Origin: Clostridiaceae bacterium
GTDB taxonomy: Bacteria; Bacillota; Clostridia; Lutisporales; Lutisporaceae
Direction of reading: 5' to 3'
Length of the DNA stretch: 6,743 nucleotides
Assembly: GCA_028697435.1 (NCBI GenBank)
Contig: JAQVFD010000120.1
Coordinates: 1 to 6,743 of the forward strand
Shown piece by piece: positions 5,368 to 6,743 of the stretch. The position numbers were made by a program, and so were the translations under genes. A model generated the notes under the pieces. It was not told where the DNA came from. It ran no database searches and was given only the letters and a program-made list of their open reading frames with translations. Each line of letters starts with the position of its first letter. Position 1 is the first letter of the stretch.

Positions 5368-5386
5368 CAGAATGTTATACATTCTG
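5368..5386. promoter_or_regulatory. 19-bp palindrome before the antitoxin gene, operator candidate
   Basis: CAGAATGT-TAT-ACATTCTG is an exact inverted repeat with 8-base arms, ending 20 bases before the antitoxin ribosome site. Ribbon-helix-helix antitoxins often bind such palindromes to repress their own operon. As RNA it would also form a small stem-loop carrying a UACAU site. Either role is inferred. Confidence 0.4.
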
Positions 5387-5405
5387 TGCGGTCTCCAAAG
5401 AACTT

Positions 5406-5413
5406 AGGAGGTG
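5406..5413 (+). promoter_or_regulatory. ndoAI: Ribosome binding site for the antitoxin gene
   Basis: AGGAGGTG is a near-perfect anti-16S match, with its AGGAGG core seven bases before GTG 5419. It rules out the longer in-frame start at TTG 5359, which would add 20 residues and span the upstream palindrome. Confidence 0.8.
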
Positions 5414-5418
5414 CTAGT

Positions 5419-5694
5419 GTGGCTGATTTAAAAAAGATCGCCGTCTGCATGCCGGATACGCTTCTAAAAGAAATAGATGATATGGTATGCCATAAAAGTA
5501 TCAATAGAAGCGAATTCATAAGGGATGCTATGCGTTTTTATATTAGCGAGATAAAAAGGACTACCACAGTAGAAAAAATGAGGAACGGATATATAGAAAT
5601 GTCTGAAATAAACATAACACTGGCAGAAATAGGTCTTACAGCAGATTATGAAACAATAATAGGATATGAAACAAGGCTTGCGGAGTGTGAATAA
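5419..5694 (+). CDS. ndoAI: EndoAI/MazE-type ribbon-helix-helix antitoxin
   Basis: This is a 91-residue antitoxin of the B. subtilis EndoAI (MazE) type. Residues 5-47 form the ribbon-helix-helix DNA-binding domain: strand KKIAVCMP, helix LLKEIDDMV, then NRSEFIRDAMRFYIS. Residues 50-91 form the toxin-binding tail, including RNGYIEMSEINITLAEIG, which resembles the RRGYMEMAKINL segment of EndoAI. It neutralises the RNase encoded one base downstream and probably represses the shared promoter. The GTG start is set by AGGAGGTG (5406-5413). The stop TAA (5692-5694) is followed after one base by the toxin GTG, so translation is probably coupled. Confidence 0.92.
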   Translation: MADLKKIAVCMPDTLLKEIDDMVCHKSINRSEFIRDAMRFYISEIKRTTTVEKMRNGYIEMSEINITLAEIGLTADYETIIGYETRLAECE

Positions 5695-5695
5695 T

Positions 5696-6049
5696 GTGGT
5701 TTTAAGAAGAGGGGATATTTTTTATGGAGATTTGAGCCCTGTGATAGGATCAGAACAGGGCGGAGTAAGACCCGTATTAATAATACAAAATGATATTGGA
5801 AATAAATATAGTCCTACTGTCATTATTGCTGCAATAACCTCGCAGATCAATAAAGCAAAGCTGCCTACCCATGTGGAATTGGAAGCTTTGAAATATGGCA
5901 TTACAAAGGACTCGGTCATATTGCTGGAACAAATACGTACAATAGACAAGAGAAGGTTAAGGGAAAAAATCGGTCACTTGTCAGAGGAGCTTATGATGCA
6001 GGTAGATACCGCAATTCAGATAAGCTTCGGGTTAATTGAATATACATAG
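5696..6049 (+). CDS. ndoA: EndoA/MazF-type mRNA interferase toxin
   Basis: This 117-residue toxin of the MazF/PemK/EndoA family cuts single-stranded mRNA at short sequences; characterised Firmicute relatives (B. subtilis, S. aureus, C. difficile) prefer UACAU. The sequence is very close to B. subtilis EndoA: GSEQGGVRPVLIIQNDIGN, AAITSQINKAKLPTHVE and DSVILLEQIRTIDKRRL. From the GTG at 5696 the catalytic residues fall at Arg25 and Thr48, the same numbers as in EndoA, which supports this start over ATG 5666 or GTG 5687, both inside the antitoxin gene. The ribosome site is GGAG (5682-5685), ten bases upstream and rather weak, consistent with less toxin than antitoxin. The gene is intact. TACAT spans its last codons (6043-6047). 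Confidence 0.95.
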   Translation: MVLRRGDIFYGDLSPVIGSEQGGVRPVLIIQNDIGNKYSPTVIIAAITSQINKAKLPTHVELEALKYGITKDSVILLEQIRTIDKRRLREKIGHLSEELMMQVDTAIQISFGLIEYT

Positions 6050-6094
6050 CAGGTGCCAGCCTTTAACGTGTTAACTTGTTGAATAAATTTGAGT

Positions 6095-6130
6095 GAAACC
6101 TGAGTCAAACTTGGGTTTCTTCTTTTATTT
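6095..6130 (+). terminator. Intrinsic terminator of the toxin-antitoxin operon
   Basis: GAAACCTGAGT (6095-6105) pairs with ACTTGGGTTTC (6109-6119) around a CAA loop, an 11-pair stem with two G-U pairs in plus-strand RNA. A T-rich tract (6120-6130) follows at once. It lies 45 bases after the toxin stop and separates this operon from the sheath gene. Confidence 0.85.
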
Positions 6131-6139
6131 CGGGACAAA

Positions 6140-6151
6140 TTGTAGTAAAAT
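6140..6151 (+). promoter_or_regulatory. Possible -10 region for the sheath-like gene
   Basis: TTGTAGTAAAAT is identical to 2021-2032, which lies a similar distance before the coiled-coil gene (57 bases there, 48 here, to the start codon). TAAAAT could be a -10 box. No convincing -35 is visible. The shared 12-mer is the main argument. Confidence 0.25.
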
Positions 6152-6199
6152 AAGGAAAACAATAGGCACGGAATGAGAAGAATATAAGGAGGGATGCAG

Positions 6200-6743
6200 A
6201 TGCCTCGCTTTATTGCAGCTATACTTGCATTTGTAATGGTTTCAATCGGTGTGACGGGCATTACAGTTTATGGAGAAAGATATCCCACAGTTGATTTGCC
6301 TGAAGTTCCAATAAGGATTGAAGGTGTAGAAGCCTCTGTTTCAGGATTCCTTGGGGAAGCGGAAAGAGGTCCTACGGAACCCCGACTGCTAACAAGCTGG
6401 GATGAGTACAGTATGTTGTATGGAGGGAGTAAGAATAGCTCATCTTATTTGCCTCATTCTGTCAAAGGATTTTTTGAGAACGGCGGAAAGAAGCTTTATG
6501 TGGCCAGGGTAATAGATAAAGCTGCCACTTCAGCCAAAATCAAACTTTTTGCAGGAAAAGCGTCGGCGCTAACTTTAAGAGCTATAGGGGAAGGCAGCTG
6601 GGGGAACCGGATTCAGGTTCATGTTTCTGAAGCATCGGTGAGCAGTGATAAAAATCCTATGTTTAGGATGGAAATACGATACTGGGAGATTAACCCTCTT
6701 AACATAATGAATAATTCAAAGCTGAGCAGGCTAAAGACATTTC
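6200..6743 (+). CDS. Phage tail sheath-like protein with N-terminal signal-type segment (3' end outside window)
   Basis: The visible 181 residues match the N-terminal part of contractile tail sheath proteins (myophages, R-type tailocins, extracellular contractile injection systems): PIRIEGVEASVSGFLGEAER (37-56), GPTEPRLLTSWDEYSMLYGG (57-76), YLPHSVKGFFENGGKKLYVA (83-102) and GEGSWGNRIQV. Sheath subunits form the outer tube whose contraction drives the inner tube. The ATG at 6200 has AAGGAGGG (6187-6193) at ideal spacing; ATG 6194 is in frame but too close to it. This start puts MPR plus a hydrophobic stretch (residues 4-24) ahead of the sheath domain, resembling a Sec signal peptide or anchor. 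Internal starts (6236, 6251) lack ribosome sites. Cytoplasmic sheaths normally have no such segment. Function and partners lie beyond the window. Confidence 0.85.
   Translation, partial: MPRFIAAILAFVMVSIGVTGITVYGERYPTVDLPEVPIRIEGVEASVSGFLGEAERGPTEPRLLTSWDEYSMLYGGSKNSSSYLPHSVKGFFENGGKKLYVARVIDKAATSAKIKLFAGKASALTLRAIGEGSWGNRIQVHVSEASVSSDKNPMFRMEIRYWEINPLNIMNNSKLSRLKTF

Larger units (their letters stand above)
5090..5418. other. 329-base non-coding interval between alr and the antitoxin gene
   Basis: I see no credible open reading frame here on either strand. The interval holds the right arms of the alr-end repeats, a second long inverted repeat, a 16-bp AT palindrome, candidate promoters, four TACAT pentamers (5235, 5325, 5350, 5378) and a 19-bp palindrome just before the antitoxin ribosome site. 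It is much longer than the other gaps in this operon and looks regulatory. Confidence 0.6.

Noticed and set aside
5359..5387. TTGACT as a -35 box for the antitoxin gene
   Set aside because: No -10-like sequence lies at 16-18 bases; the nearest, TACATT, is only 13 bases away, and the area is occupied by the palindrome.
6063..6074. Palindrome TTAACGTGTTAA after the toxin gene
   Set aside because: It is short and AT-rich, 21 bases before the real terminator, with no partner or placement that suggests a function.
6016..6261. Minus-strand 81-codon frame over the toxin end and sheath start
   Set aside because: It crosses the terminator and the sheath ribosome site antisense, and no ribosome site or family similarity is visible.
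1..6743. CRISPR arrays, tRNA or rRNA genes, insertion sequences
   Set aside because: I found no regularly spaced direct repeats, no cloverleaf or rRNA-like sequence and no transposase in the window.

Overview
The window reads as chromosomal DNA from a spore-forming, low-GC Firmicute of the class Clostridia. The protein sequences resemble those of cellulolytic cluster III clostridia (Ruminiclostridium/Acetivibrio type), but I cannot fix the species from sequence alone. The grounds are AT-rich intergenic DNA, strong AGGAGG-type ribosome sites with frequent GTG/TTG starts, and the gene order acpS - LolA-like lipoprotein - alr - ndoAI (mazE) - ndoA (mazF), which is also found in Bacillus subtilis (acpS-ydcC-alrA-ndoAI-ndoA).

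Left part (1-1791, minus strand): a probable redox/folding operon read leftwards. It runs ccdA (membrane electron carrier), then a membrane-anchored TlpA/ResA-type thioredoxin, then a cytosolic cyclophilin that leaves the window at base 1. CcdA would carry electrons from cytosolic thioredoxin to the extracytoplasmic TlpA domain. The probable ccdA promoter has an extended -10 and, just downstream, a G-tract palindrome resembling operators of the CsoR/RcnR/CstR repressor family.

Divergent intergenic region (1792-2089): besides that promoter it holds three hairpins in a row (1864-1906, 1920-1957, 1956-1986). They include a perfect 20-bp stem and a GC-rich patch unlike its surroundings. This is either a dispersed structured repeat or an RNA leader element.

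Central operon (2090-5089, plus strand): an unrecognised coiled-coil protein, holo-ACP synthase (AcpS, with an extra C-terminal tail), a lipoprotein with a LolA-like/YdcC/GerS-like profile, and alanine racemase. The lipoprotein plus racemase pair recalls the gerS-alr2 germination operon of Clostridioides difficile, and a sigma-E-like -10 element lies just ahead of the lipoprotein gene.

Region 5056-5418 is non-coding after the alr stop and dense in structure: nested inverted repeats built from CACGA/TCGTG arms, candidate promoters, a 19-bp palindrome, and four copies of TACAT, the RNA target of Firmicute MazF/EndoA enzymes. It leads into a type II toxin-antitoxin pair (5419-6049) that ends in a clear intrinsic terminator (6095-6130).

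Right end (6200-6743): a separate gene begins that encodes a contractile phage tail sheath-like protein, cut by the window edge. Unusually, its well-supported start puts a hydrophobic signal-peptide-like segment before the sheath domain. This is the most unexpected feature of the window.
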